The notes under the pieces are model-generated. The model was not told the DNA's origin, ran no database searches, and saw only the letters and a program-made list of their open reading frames with translations. 64,000 nucleotides of DNA from Heterobasidion occidentale (lineage: Eukaryota > Basidiomycota > Agaricomycetes > Russulales > Bondarzewiaceae), in the NCBI GenBank assembly GCA_039111635.1, contig JBCAQO010000003.1, positions 3,472,001-3,536,000 on the forward strand. Direction: 5' to 3'. Shown one piece after another: positions 37,252 through 47,686 of the stretch; within the stretch, counting starts at the first letter, position 1; every line of letters begins with the position of its first letter. The position numbers and the translations under genes were made by a program.

Positions 37252-38332
37252 ATGTCCACCTACAGAACTTCGCCGTTGCTGGTGTCGGGAACATCGGCAG
37301 ATTCATTGCTGAAGAATTGCTCAACCAGAAAGCAGCTGGAAAGCGAACGAAGTCGTCATCTTGACGCGCGAGGTAAGAAGCTGCTTATGCCGCCCTCATG
37401 TTGCTTAATTTTACTCACAAAGCTCACTATGGATCCTTCGTTCACACCCAGGGATCCAGCAACGCCGCAATTGAAGCTCTTGCTGCGCGCGGTGCCAAAA
37501 TCGCCGCCGTCGACTACAACTCTGTCTCCAATCTCGCTCTCGCGCTGGCCAATGTAGACGTTGTCGTCTCCGCGCTCGGCTACGCCGCAATCTTCGCGCA
37601 ACAGCTGAATCTCGCATCTGCGTCCAAATTAGCCAACGTCAGACTCTTCGTCCCATCGCAGTACGGCCTCCCCGACCGCACTGGTATCCCGAGCGAGGAT
37701 TCGCTAAAAGATAAGCTAGAGGGCGTGGCGCTGTCGTCGTTCTTCGTCGGCGTGTTCACCGACATGCTCTTCAAACATGCGTACGTATCTTGAATTCTCC
37801 TGATTCAGTGGCGAAGCTGGAATTGTTGGCTCATACATATATTACGCACTCATGTAGGACCTATGCCGGTCTGATTCTGGAGAAGGGACAGGCTATAGTC
37901 CCTGGAGATGGGACGTCTGCCATTTCGTTTACAGATCGTCGCGACGTCGGACGATATGTGGCGCATGTTCTTACGGCGCTTCGTCCATCAAACCTCATAA
38001 ACAGACAGTTTCGCATCGAAGGTCAGCGCGCCGTATGTCCTTTCCTCTCATTTCTAACTCGCCAAGAGGCATTGTTGAGGCTGATTTTCCGAACAGTCTT
38101 TGAACGCGGTCATTGATGAATATCAGACGCTCACAGGAAGACGGTGAAGGTGACGTACCTGCCGACGGAGGACCTGGAGAAAGCGCTGAAAAAGAATCCG
38201 AACGACGTCGTAAGCGCTATTCGATTGGCTTGGGCCACGGGTAAAGGTGTAGTGGGAGAAGAGAGCGAGCTGGCCAACTCTGAGTATCTAGAGTGGAAGC
38301 CGAAACCAGTGCTGGAGTCAGTCGTGGGTTGA
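37252..38332 (+). pseudogene. NmrA / isoflavone-reductase-like protein with three frame breaks
   Basis: Atypical SDR of the NmrA/isoflavone-reductase group, which binds NAD(P) through GxGxxG. Exons 37252-37372, 37452-37781, 37858-38032 and 38097-38332 have clean GT...AG junctions. The dinucleotide motif GVGNIGRFIAEELL is present but out of frame with the ATG: TACAGAAC needs one more A to read MSTY-x-NF. A second missing A (GGAAAGCG) is needed to reach NEVVILTRE, and a third (GGAAGACG) in the last exon to reach TVKVTYLP. Middle parts are perfect (LFVPSQYGLPDRTG, VPGDGTSAISFTDRRDVG). Either a young pseudogene or homopolymer errors in the assembly; all three breaks are single-A deletions. Confidence 0.75.
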
Positions 38333-38740
38333 GCTGTCGGGGCGCTTTAACAAACCAACATGCCACAACTCATTTACTTTGAGTTTTTTTTGTTAATGTG
38401 ATTGTGAGCACAATATGCAGGCAATGTTTCCGATAAGAATAAAAAAATACTCTAGTATGAGCTGGAAAATGCAGAGTCCATTTGAGCGACCCCCCGGTCA
38501 CCGCTCCTGACCTCACTCAGCGACCATGGTCATGCTCTGAGGCCTGTCGACGACGGCTCAGCGGACGCCTAGGTGAGCAAATATGATTCGAACTGATGAA
38601 TTATCCCAATCCTCAATGCCAAGGTAAGAAGTACATAAAGTGAACGACTTCGCATAGACCCACAAAGGTGACAAAGCATGTCAGGCCGGTGGCAGTGATC
38701 TTGTTCTACCTTGTCGCACCACCATCAACCTACGATCAAC
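38333..38740 (+). other. Upstream region of the coiled-coil gene
   Basis: No gene. A leader with an upstream ATG begins at its end. Confidence 0.5.
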
Positions 38741-38776
38741 ATGCCCATTGACCCCGTCGATAGGCCTTCACAATGA
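38741..38776 (+). promoter_or_regulatory. Short upstream ORF overlapping the start of the coiled-coil gene
   Basis: ATG at 38741 opens MPIDPVDRPSQ and stops at TGA 38774-38776. The stop overlaps the next ATG (38773) as ATGA. Such an arrangement could lower or couple translation of the downstream frame; that is inference. Confidence 0.4.
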
Positions 38777-40997
38777 CCACTCCTACCTCAATGCCTTTGC
38801 AGCAACAGCAGCAACAACAATCACATCAACAGCGTTTGGATTTTGTTTCGAATGTGAACGCACAGACATCGTCGTCGTCGTCGGCGCCACAGCACGGCAA
38901 TGCGCTCTATGTGCAGCAAAGCAATCATGGCACGCCTGGATCGGCATACTATGTCGCAGCTCAGCAGCAGCACATATTTGCAGTCACATTATCGGATGCT
39001 CGCTCCTGCAGGTGTGATGACTCAAGGGGCGCGTCCCCCACAGGCGCATCAAAGTATCCATCAACCCACAAACAACCCTCCGCCTCCCTATTCGCACGGT
39101 CCACAGCATCCATCGCAGTCGTACCAAAGCTATCTATATCAATTAAACTCTAATGTGGCAGCAGCGATAGCCGCATCTGCTGCATCGGCATCACCCATGC
39201 CTAATGCCGCGATCGCACGTCGTCCGTCACTCTCGACCAATGTAAGTGTACTCCTTACACTTATGTTTATTCACATTTTTCACTCTTCTGTGCAGTCTCC
39301 TACTACCACGAACCCAGGGCACATACCAGCGCCCACACTTACATCTCCGTCTGCATCGGTGCCTCCGCCTTCGTTTGTCCCCGTCCCCATCCCTCAACCT
39401 GCTTTGGCGGCCACCATCATCGGCTCCAGCCCCACTCCCCCACCTGCAGTCGCCGGGCCCCAAGCAACCTTGGCCCAAGACCCCACGTCCGCACTTGACC
39501 TCCTCCAGCCAACCAAGGCCCTGCTGGACCAAACATGGGCAACCGCCGTCGCCGCGCTTCGGCGCGAATCCGATGCACGGAAGGAGCTGGCAGCGCTCAC
39601 ACAAGCCCAAGAGGCTACCCGCAAGGAGGCCAAGTCTGACGAGGAAGCTCGGCGGATCGACGAAGACAAGCAGAGGGTCAAGGACGGTCAGGCGAAGCTG
39701 GAGGAGGAGAAAGCGAAACTGTTTGGTGAAAAGACTCGACTCGAGGAACTGCGTGCGATGGTGAGAGCGGAGGGAACAAGGATGGCAGAGGAGAAGACCG
39801 CCTTGCGTGGAGACATCGTGAAATTCGGGGAGGCGAAGAAGCGGCTCGAACAGGAGCAGGTTAAAACCGAGGAGATGAAATCGCAGGCGGCAGAGGGGAT
39901 GAAGAAGTTGGAAAGAGAAGAGAGGGCTTGGGTAGAGAAGAGGGACAAGCAGGTCAAAGTTGAAGTTGAAGAAGAGCGGACCAGGATCGATGACGAGAAA
40001 GCTAGGGCGTTGCAAACGGCGAGGCTGGAGGATGTGGCGAAGAAACTGAACGAGGAGAGAGCGAGACTGGAGGAGTTGCGGAAGCAGTTAGAAGAGGAAG
40101 AGCTGAAGGTCAGCAACGCGAAGACGGACCTTGAGCAGGAGCAGACAAAATTAGAAGAGGACAAGAGCGCGTTAGAGGCTCAGAGGAGACAGTCGGAGGA
40201 AGCGCGAAGGGAAGATGAACACGCAAAACAGCGATCCGAGACTGAAAGACAGACTCTGGAAATGGAGAATCAGGAGCTGGAGGAGAAACTCGGGACGATC
40301 CAAGGCAAGCTCTTGAAAGCCTTGAAGGAGATCAAGGATTTAGAGTTCGAGGCGAATTCCTCGGCGACAGCCATGGAGAACAGACTGAAAGCGGAGTGCC
40401 AGGAAACGCTCAAGGCCAAAGCACAGGCTAAAACAGCGGAAGAGGCAAAGAAGATGTTGATGGAGCACTGTCAACGGCTGCGCACGCGTCTCGAGAAATC
40501 CGAGGCGGAGAAGACCAGCTTGTTTAAAGAGCTTGAGAAGCATCGGTCAACTGTAGGAGCAGGTACGCCCACCGTAGCCAAGCAAAACACAGGAACTCGA
40601 CCAAAATCTGTACCAATTCTGCCGTTCCTTAAATTGTCCCAATCACCAGCTACACGTGAGTTCTTTTCCCCCAATAAATAACGATTACGTTCTCGTTTCC
40701 TAACATAACTTCAAGCAACACGACCGACAGCTATCAAGTCGCGCTCGCGCCCCGCCGGGGACGTTCAATCACAGGAGGTAAAGAACGCGAATTTGGTACG
40801 AAACACTAAATTCTCTTCCTGTCCTCGAATTCTTATCAACTATACAGTCCAACGTGTCAACACCTAATCGCAAACGGACGAACATTGTAGAAGCTACCTC
40901 CAAAGTCATAAGTATTGTTGATAGCGACGATGAGTTACCTAGGAAGCGTGTTAAACGATCCTACTCCCGCCGTCAATTGATTGAGAATGAAGAGTGA
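38773..40997 (+). CDS. Coiled-coil protein, family copy 1
   Basis: Not a named family. A Gln-rich head (poly-CAG/CAA, 38804-38830) is followed by Pro/Ser-rich sequence, then a marker block LLDQTWATAVAALRRESDAR, and about 330 residues of charged heptad sequence rich in Glu, Lys and Arg, a long coiled coil. Introns are 39242-39295, 40656-40715 and 40778-40847; the last exon gives KRTNIVEATSKVISIVDSDD and a basic cluster PRKRVKR, a likely nuclear import signal, before TGA at 40997. The head frame from 38773 and the main frame differ by one base near 38965, where ATATTTGCAG seems one base short, so this copy may also be damaged, or translation starts at an internal ATG such as 38954. A GTGAGT overlapping the stop could be a further donor. 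Confidence 0.65.
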
Positions 40998-41469
40998 GTT
41001 TTGCCCCCCGGGTTTCGCTAGTGGCGGTCGGGAGGTGTGTAGCTTTGCTGTTTGGCTTCGGCGGTGATTGCCCTTGCAACTTCTAGGAGCCATACTCAAG
41101 ACAAGACTCAGCTCCATTGATTGAGGAATGAATATTAGATACCCACCTTGTATGAATGATTGTGAACAGAGCTTCATTTGATCTATGAAGATTCTTATAA
41201 GAGTTCCAGACGGTATTCAATTTTCTAATTTCCACCAGTAGCCACATAGGACTGTCACATGGCCCCCGATGCTTGCTCAATGGGGCATACGATCTGTGCG
41301 TGTCTTCCAAAATTGTGCGCGCTGAGTCTTGATTCTACTGCTGCACATCAGCGATTCCTCAGATGCGACCAAGCATCCCCACCCTGTTGCTTCCGATAAT
41401 CGATGCTTCGGCCTGAGCATCCTCCCTAATTTGGCTAAACGCGTGGGACACCGTCAGCCAACCTGAGCC
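40998..41469. other. Spacer between coiled-coil copies 1 and 2
   Basis: No supported gene. The amino-terminal marker block expected for copy 2 was not found here on the plus strand. Confidence 0.45.
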
Positions 41470-42643
41470 TCTTTGAGTGAGATCTAAGAGGGGAATGCGC
41501 AAAGGTCGAAGAAGAAAAAAGGATATTGGAGGAGGGAAAAAAAGTGTTGAGCAGAGAGGCTGTGCGGGTAGAAGAGAAAAGAATGTTGGGGGAGAAGAGA
41601 CGAACAGAAAAGCAAAGTGTGCAGGTTGATAAAGGGATGAAGGTGCGCAAAGAGTACCTAGCAAGACAAGCACACGAAGAGAGCGAGTTGGCGGGAAGGC
41701 AGAAATCAAGTTTCACGGAGGCGGAGGCGGAGAAGGACCCAATGGCAATTGAGGCGGAGAATAGGATGCTTGAGGAAAAGAGGATGATGCTCGAAGCAGA
41801 TAAAAGAAGACTTGAAGAGGCTCGGACGGCGATGAACAAGGAGCACCAGAAATAGGAGAGGAAGAACAAGCTCGAGGGAGTGGTTGATGTTGATGAAAAA
41901 GTCGGCAATTTCGCAGGCGAAAATCGATGAAAGGATCGCAGAGGATTGGAAGGCAAAAATCAGAGCAGATCAGGCGAAGGAAATGCTAGAACGGGATAAC
42001 AGTGCTTTGAGGTTAGAAAACGAAGCACTGGTGGAGGAGAACAAGGTGCTATGGCAGGCTAACCAGTGTTGGGAATTTGAGCGTATCCAGGCAGATGAAG
42101 AGTGCGCAAAGGTCAAAGGTACAGCTCAAGGAATTGGAAGAGAGATGTGTAAGGCAAAAGGGTCGATATCCTCATTCTCACCATGTAACGGACTACCGAC
42201 AACGGGTGGCTGAGAAGGATCCGATGGGGCAGATGCTCCGATGAGGGCAAAGGCTCCGATAAAGGCAGAGGCTTCAGTGAAAGCAGAAGTTCCGGTGAAG
42301 GCAGAGGCTCTGGTGAAGACAGAGACTCAAGTGGAGAGAAGGCCGCACAGCCTGCCTCGTCATCTATGTAAGTGGTTCTATCGCCCTTTCGTTTTCCGTC
42401 ATTAAATGTTTTGCGCCCTACCTTCGAGCCCGTTGATCTACGCATCTTGGTTCGGATTCTAAAGCCAAAGCGATATCTGTCTACTGTCTCGGCATTTCGA
42501 TTCCCTTTTCCCTCGATTGATGGTCTCACGCTGTGCAGACTGTTTCGACGCTCAAGCGTGGAACTCACTGAAGTCACTAAAGCTCTCTCCAGTGACGACG
42601 ACGACATCCCATCGCAGGTTAAGCCGCGCTTTCGTCGGTGAAC
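41470..42643 (+). pseudogene. Coiled-coil protein, family copy 2, truncated
   Basis: Coiled-coil sequence in two frames (41526-41855, ending at a TAG within heptads, and 41884-42213), then a last exon after a TGTGCAG acceptor (42533-42539) reading RRSSVELTEVTKALSSDDDD, matching the end of copy 1. The head and marker block are missing. Confidence 0.7.
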
Positions 42644-42649
42644 CACAGG

Positions 42650-43983
42650 AGGCCAGTCGAGTCGAAAAATAAGACACTGGATAAATGAGACCTAGCGCGC
42701 TTAGGTTTAAAATTCATCGTCAGAAATGTCAATTAGATGCCAATGAGGATACCCAAGCATACCAACGATCGCAACATAGACGAAAGACCGCCCGCAAAAA
42801 ATTGAAGCAGCTTGTCAAAAGTCTTTCTCAATGCGACAAAAAAAAACCCTATGACACAAAGGGCACATCATACGCCAGCAGCTGCCAGCAGAGCAATCGT
42901 CCATCGAGCATCGACATGTCTATAATTTCAATTATCGGCCAGACTTCATTGACATGATCGTGCAAGTGAAGTGAGATACTGTATCAGTAAATTTGCTGGC
43001 TCACCAGTTCCTGAAGATCGCGAAAGCTCATGATGCCGACCGATAAAAGGAGATTCAAAGCGAGTCCTGTTACCGGATGAACTGCGCACTGGTTTTGTCT
43101 ACTGACAAGTCCTCAGACCGCGTGTCAACATGGCGACTTAATCCCTGAGGACGCTTCACTTCTAGGATCTGTCTGACCAGGAATCGCCAGCGGAATACAG
43201 TGCGGAAGACAGGGCTGATTGTGCAGTACAAAGGGCCGGGAGAAGATGCGAATACAAACAGAGGGCTTTAGGAAGCGGATCTGTCAGTATAATCAAATCT
43301 TTATCGACAGAGAACCAGGCTCGGACTCATCTGTCACTGCTTCAAGGTACCCCGGCCTTGTTACTCTTCTGCTGTAATTTCTGATCTGAATGGAAGTAGC
43401 AACGTTACGTGCTCACCATGGTCCATTGGTCCAGTACAATCGGACCTCAACTTCTCTGAACATTGGCGGTGACTGATACATCTGGGACCAGCTGGGACCC
43501 AGGTTTGAGACAATATCAGTCAAATAAGAAGAAGGAACACAGATGCTCGATACTTGGCGGCCTTAAGGCCCCAGGGGAGGTGAGCAAGGACTGAGCAAGG
43601 TAAAGTGCCGGTTGTGGTCGACTTGAAAGTTTGCAGACTGTTTGCACTCTGTTTGCAGGCTCTAAGCTCGCGCATCACGTGCCCCTCGATTTCACCTCCA
43701 CCCAGCACGCTCTTCCACAATTACCACCCCGTGGCACCAGGACTTTATGTTAATCAACAGCACGCGCAACATAATCGACATGCCGAATTATCCGACGTCA
43801 AGGTACTACATTCTTGCAAGCGCAGCACCCTAAGACACGTATCCCGTCAGAAGCTGTACACAACCATACACACTCGTGATGCCCCACATATAGAATGCCT
43901 CGAGGTCCTCATCTTTCACCAAGCCACCACGAGAGACCACGAGTCACTGACGACAGACATCCTCGCGAACATTTCGTGCCGAC
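42650..43983. other. Spacer before coiled-coil copy 3
   Basis: No clear gene. A 159-codon plus-strand frame at 43605-44084 lacks family features and overlaps the next gene's first exon in another frame. Confidence 0.45.
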
Positions 43984-45648
43984 ATGTACTTGTCGCCAAT
44001 GACAGAGCTGAGCGCACTGGCTCCCTCCCCTTCACCCTGGTTCAACGAAGCAACCGCGTCCACCGCGTCCATCGCTGCACATAGAGCTCAGAGAGTAGAC
44101 TCATATCCATACAGATATGAATTTTTTCCTCAACGGTCAACGCGAGATCTACAGCCTTATGAGCCTGCCTCTACACCCCATCATTGGTGAGTGCCGCACA
44201 CGCCGCATATCAACATTTTCAGTTATCTTAATCCGACCTTGCTCACACCTCGATTTGTAGCCTCCGTCATCGACACACCCATGGGCAGACTCTATAACGA
44301 CAGATATTCCTACGCCGGGATCACAGAGACATGGCGCACGCACAGACAACGCGAACGGATTTGATGGATGGGGGCCTGCGCATACTGTGGAATCCTGGGA
44401 ATGCCCCACGCCCGCCGAAATGGGCTGGTCATTTGAGCGCCGGTCGCCTCCAAATATACATCCTACCTCCCCGTTTTCGATCCCCGTCCCCAAAGTGAAC
44501 TATGCACCCGGGCTTGCGCCCTTAGATGTCCTTCAGAAGACGAAAGGTATTGTCGACTCCGTCTGGGCGATCGCCGTCGCCGCGCTGCAGCGCGAGGCGG
44601 ATACTAGGCGCCAGCTTGAGGCGCTCTTGCAAGCGCAGGCGGCGCCGCAGGGGAATAGACCTACCCCTGCGCGTGGTACACAAGTGGACTCCGAGCAGCA
44701 TAGGGACGAAGACGCGCAGGCTCGCGCCGAGGAGAACACCCAAGAGGAGGAAAAGATGAAGAGCTCAGTCGGGGACGACGAGACAAAGGTCCAATTTGAT
44801 GTGGAATCATTGCAGGGATCAGACGAGGAAACCGAGGTCACCGAGGAGGATGAGGCGAGGAGATTCGTAGACATGATAAAAACGTTCGAATATTTGATGA
44901 AGAGATTCGAAGAAGAGCGCGTGCAGGAGCAAGCCGTGCTGGAGGACGAGAAAGCGAAAGTTGAGGAGGAGAAAGCGAAGGTCGAGCAGGAGAAAGCAAA
45001 GGTCGAGCAGGAGGAAGAGAATGTCGAGCAGGAGAAGGCAAAGGTCGAGCAGGAGAAGGCAAAGGTGGAGCAGGAGAAGGCAGAGGTCGAGCAGAAGAAA
45101 GCAGAGGTCGAGCAGAAGAAAGCAAAGGTCGAGCAGGAGAAAGAGAATGTTCGGGCGGAGAAGAAGCGGCTAGCGCAGATGAAGCAACGGATAATAAGCC
45201 GGGAGCTGGCGTCGGCACTCAAGGCCTGTGGGCAGCTGGAGAAGCGCTTGGTCCAGGACAAGGAAGCGGTGGAGGAGGTGGATACTCAATTCGAGGCGGA
45301 GGGCAAGATGCTGGACGCACTCTTATTGCAAAAGATGAGAGACATCGGACAGCATCGGCCCTCGGTGCGCCGTGGATGATCTCTCAGAATGTGCGCACGA
45401 GTGCAAACCCGTCCAAGGAGGATATTGCAGAGGCAGAAGAGATGGAATCAAAAGAACAATTAAAAAAGGCGAGGGAGGAGGAAAAGAAGGCAGATGAAGC
45501 ACGGGATCCGGCAGAGGCGGCAAAGAACAGAGCAGAGGCAGAATGGCAGTCGTTGTGCAACCGTGCACAAGCTCGTCGAGGGAAGGCTGGCGTCGAAACA
45601 CAAGAAACGACAACCGGGCGCACGCGCAGGGTCCGAACTGAACTGTGA
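43984..45648 (+). pseudogene. Coiled-coil protein, family copy 3
   Basis: A first exon (about 43999-44186, FFPQRSTRDLQPYEP) ends at GTGAGT; an exon from 44261 (PPSSTHPWADSITTDIP) runs into the long frame to 45379. It holds the marker block VWAIAVAALQREADTR, aligned to copy 1, and a 14-fold EQEKAKVEQ-type heptad array (44940-45160). Two problems remain: the first exon and second exon do not join in phase, and the frame stops at 45379 while homologous coiled-coil sequence continues in the next frame to 45648 (AKNRAEAEWQSL). The main frame could still give a 330-residue coiled-coil protein. Confidence 0.6.
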
Positions 45649-45659
45649 ATGGTTTCATA

Positions 45660-46140
45660 GATGTGAGTATCATAACTGGGCGTTTTTGCTATGATGTCCT
45701 CTTAATTCATATGATCTAGTGATCTCATCTGACCTCCAGTAACCAGAATGGTGGGTATTGCGATTTATCCGAGACGAATATGTTCCTCATGCATAGCAGA
45801 ACACCACCAACAGCACTGTCCAATGTGTTTGTCAATGGTCATAACGGCTTATCTTGAAAGGTTGCTGGAGCTTGTTTCTCTTCTTATCATCTTGTACACA
45901 GAAGCATGTCGTCAAGAAATGGCAATACAACACCCCCTGTTTAATCTACTTGTTTCACAGAAAACAATGTCCACATTGACTCTAGGGAGTAGACCTAGGT
46001 GAGTCTTGCGAGAACGGCGCCAATCCTTGTGTAATCAGCTTTCACTACCATCCTGGTGTTCATGCGCAACTCGATTGGAGTCGGATTGATCGTATCAATG
46101 AACAGAGAAGATTAATGACAGCTTCAGTGACTACTCAATC
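45660..46140. other. Spacer between coiled-coil copies 3 and 4
   Basis: Nothing recognised before the perfect hairpin at 46141. Confidence 0.45.
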
Positions 46141-46169
46141 TGCAAGACGCCGCACGACGGCGTCTTGCA
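46141..46169. repeat. Perfect 12-bp inverted repeat with 5-nt loop
   Basis: TGCAAGACGCCG, five bases, then its exact reverse complement. No oligo-T follows and the host is a eukaryote, so it is not a bacterial terminator. It could be a protein-binding palindrome or a hairpin in a leader RNA. Confidence 0.7.
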
Positions 46170-46205
46170 TCACCCCTGATAAGCCCGCTTCGCACACTTA
46201 GTCTC

Positions 46206-47470
46206 GCCGACGCACGACACAGCTCCCCCAGGTTGAACGTGAGTCTCCCCTCCACCACGATGCCTGATCAACTCACCAGCCCTTTCCCGCTGCATCTCCG
46301 CTGGCGACAACCCACCCTACCTCTCCACCCGTAGAGTAGCTTGAGCAAGGCGGCACACAACACTCTTCCGAGCTGTGCGATGTGGGCTTGTCGACATCCG
46401 ATGTCTGTTCGCGTCACAGCGAATGGACCTTCGACACTGTTATATACGCACGTGAATGCGAGAGCATTGCAAAAGTCTCGCGGCTTGTCCTCGAGGCAGC
46501 CTACGAGAAGTTGTACAAACACATTGAACAGCATATCGCAGACGAGAAGTTAGATCAATCCTAAAAAGAGTCTCAGCGCGAATCGGACGAGAAGAAGATC
46601 AACTCGCAGAAAGAGGACAAGCAGCAGCAGAGAAATCTGGAGCGGCTGGAGGAATGTTGGAGAGAGACAGTAGAAGCGGAGGAAAGAGGTTCAACAGACG
46701 AAGGAGATGGTAGAGGAAGAAGAACTGAGGATACTAGAGGAAGGACAGAGGGCAGCGGCGGAGGACAAGATCTTGGACGAAACCCAAAGGGCTGCGATGG
46801 AGGAGAACAGAGCAGAGCTAAAATCAAATATCGCAGAGCACAGGAGACAGTTAGAGGGGGAGGTAGAAAAGCTACAGCACAAGAAGGCAAATATTGAAGT
46901 AGCGGAGTGGTACATCAAGCTGGATAGCGATCTGCGGTTTATGGAGGACAAACTCAAACTGAAGAAGGCGGAGCAATGAAACGCACATCAGAGGGACGCA
47001 CACGAAGACAAGATCGAAAAGGAGAGGCTACACGAAGACAGGATCGAAAAGAAGAGACTAGAAGGTTCATGCCGTTAGAAAGAGGCGGAGAAGCAAGCAG
47101 CGATAGAGGAGAGCAATATGTTGCGTATACGCCTAGCAGAGCACGAGAGTGTGGACGCAGATGCAGATGTGTCATCGTCGACGGCGAAGATGCCTGGACA
47201 TCCTGACATTAGACCAGGCGAGCTGCCAGCTGTTTTTATTTATTCGAGCCTTGCCGACCTCCCGAGTACTAGAAAAGCTTTCCAGCGAGTATGGACCAAG
47301 GTCGAGATGTTTTTCAAGAACGAAACATGCAACGGTGCGCACTCACTACTGTGCATCGGATCATGAGGCGCCCGGGATGGAGAACGCGAACGGAGTGGAC
47401 GCGCTGTCGAGGGATGACAGGATCGTGAAGCTGCGTCAGGCGGCGACCGGGCGCTTACCTTCAGCCTGAG
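46206..47470 (+). pseudogene. Coiled-coil protein, family copy 4, decayed
   Basis: Coiled-coil pieces in at least three frames: AYEKLYKHIEQHIADEKL (to 46564), LRILEEGQRAAAEDKIL and ANIEVAEWYIKLDSDLRF (46707-46979), and NMLRIRLAEHESVDADADV (47110-47180). The order fits copies 1 and 3, but stops and shifts separate the parts and no marker block remains. Confidence 0.6.
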
Positions 47471-47686
47471 CCGCTGTTCCCTTGTAGCATTCTTGATCTC
47501 GGGGCACACTCATGTGTTTGAGTTACGAGTATGCTCATCCCACGGTGCGCTAGCATCTGCATAGATATGTTCATGGTGTGCAGACAGGGATGTGTTCGTG
47601 GTAAGGAGAGATATTTACGAAGGCTTCGCATGAAAATGAGACAAATGGACTGGATACATTCTTGGACTGTGAACTTCGAGGCTCGA

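Noticed and set aside
39227..40015. 262-codon minus-strand frame, and a similar one at 44533-45261
   Set aside because: Antisense shadows of coiled-coil genes: Leu/Phe- or Ser/Cys-rich repeats mirror Glu/Lys heptads.
46141..46169. Hairpin as an intrinsic terminator
   Set aside because: No T-run and the window is eukaryotic.
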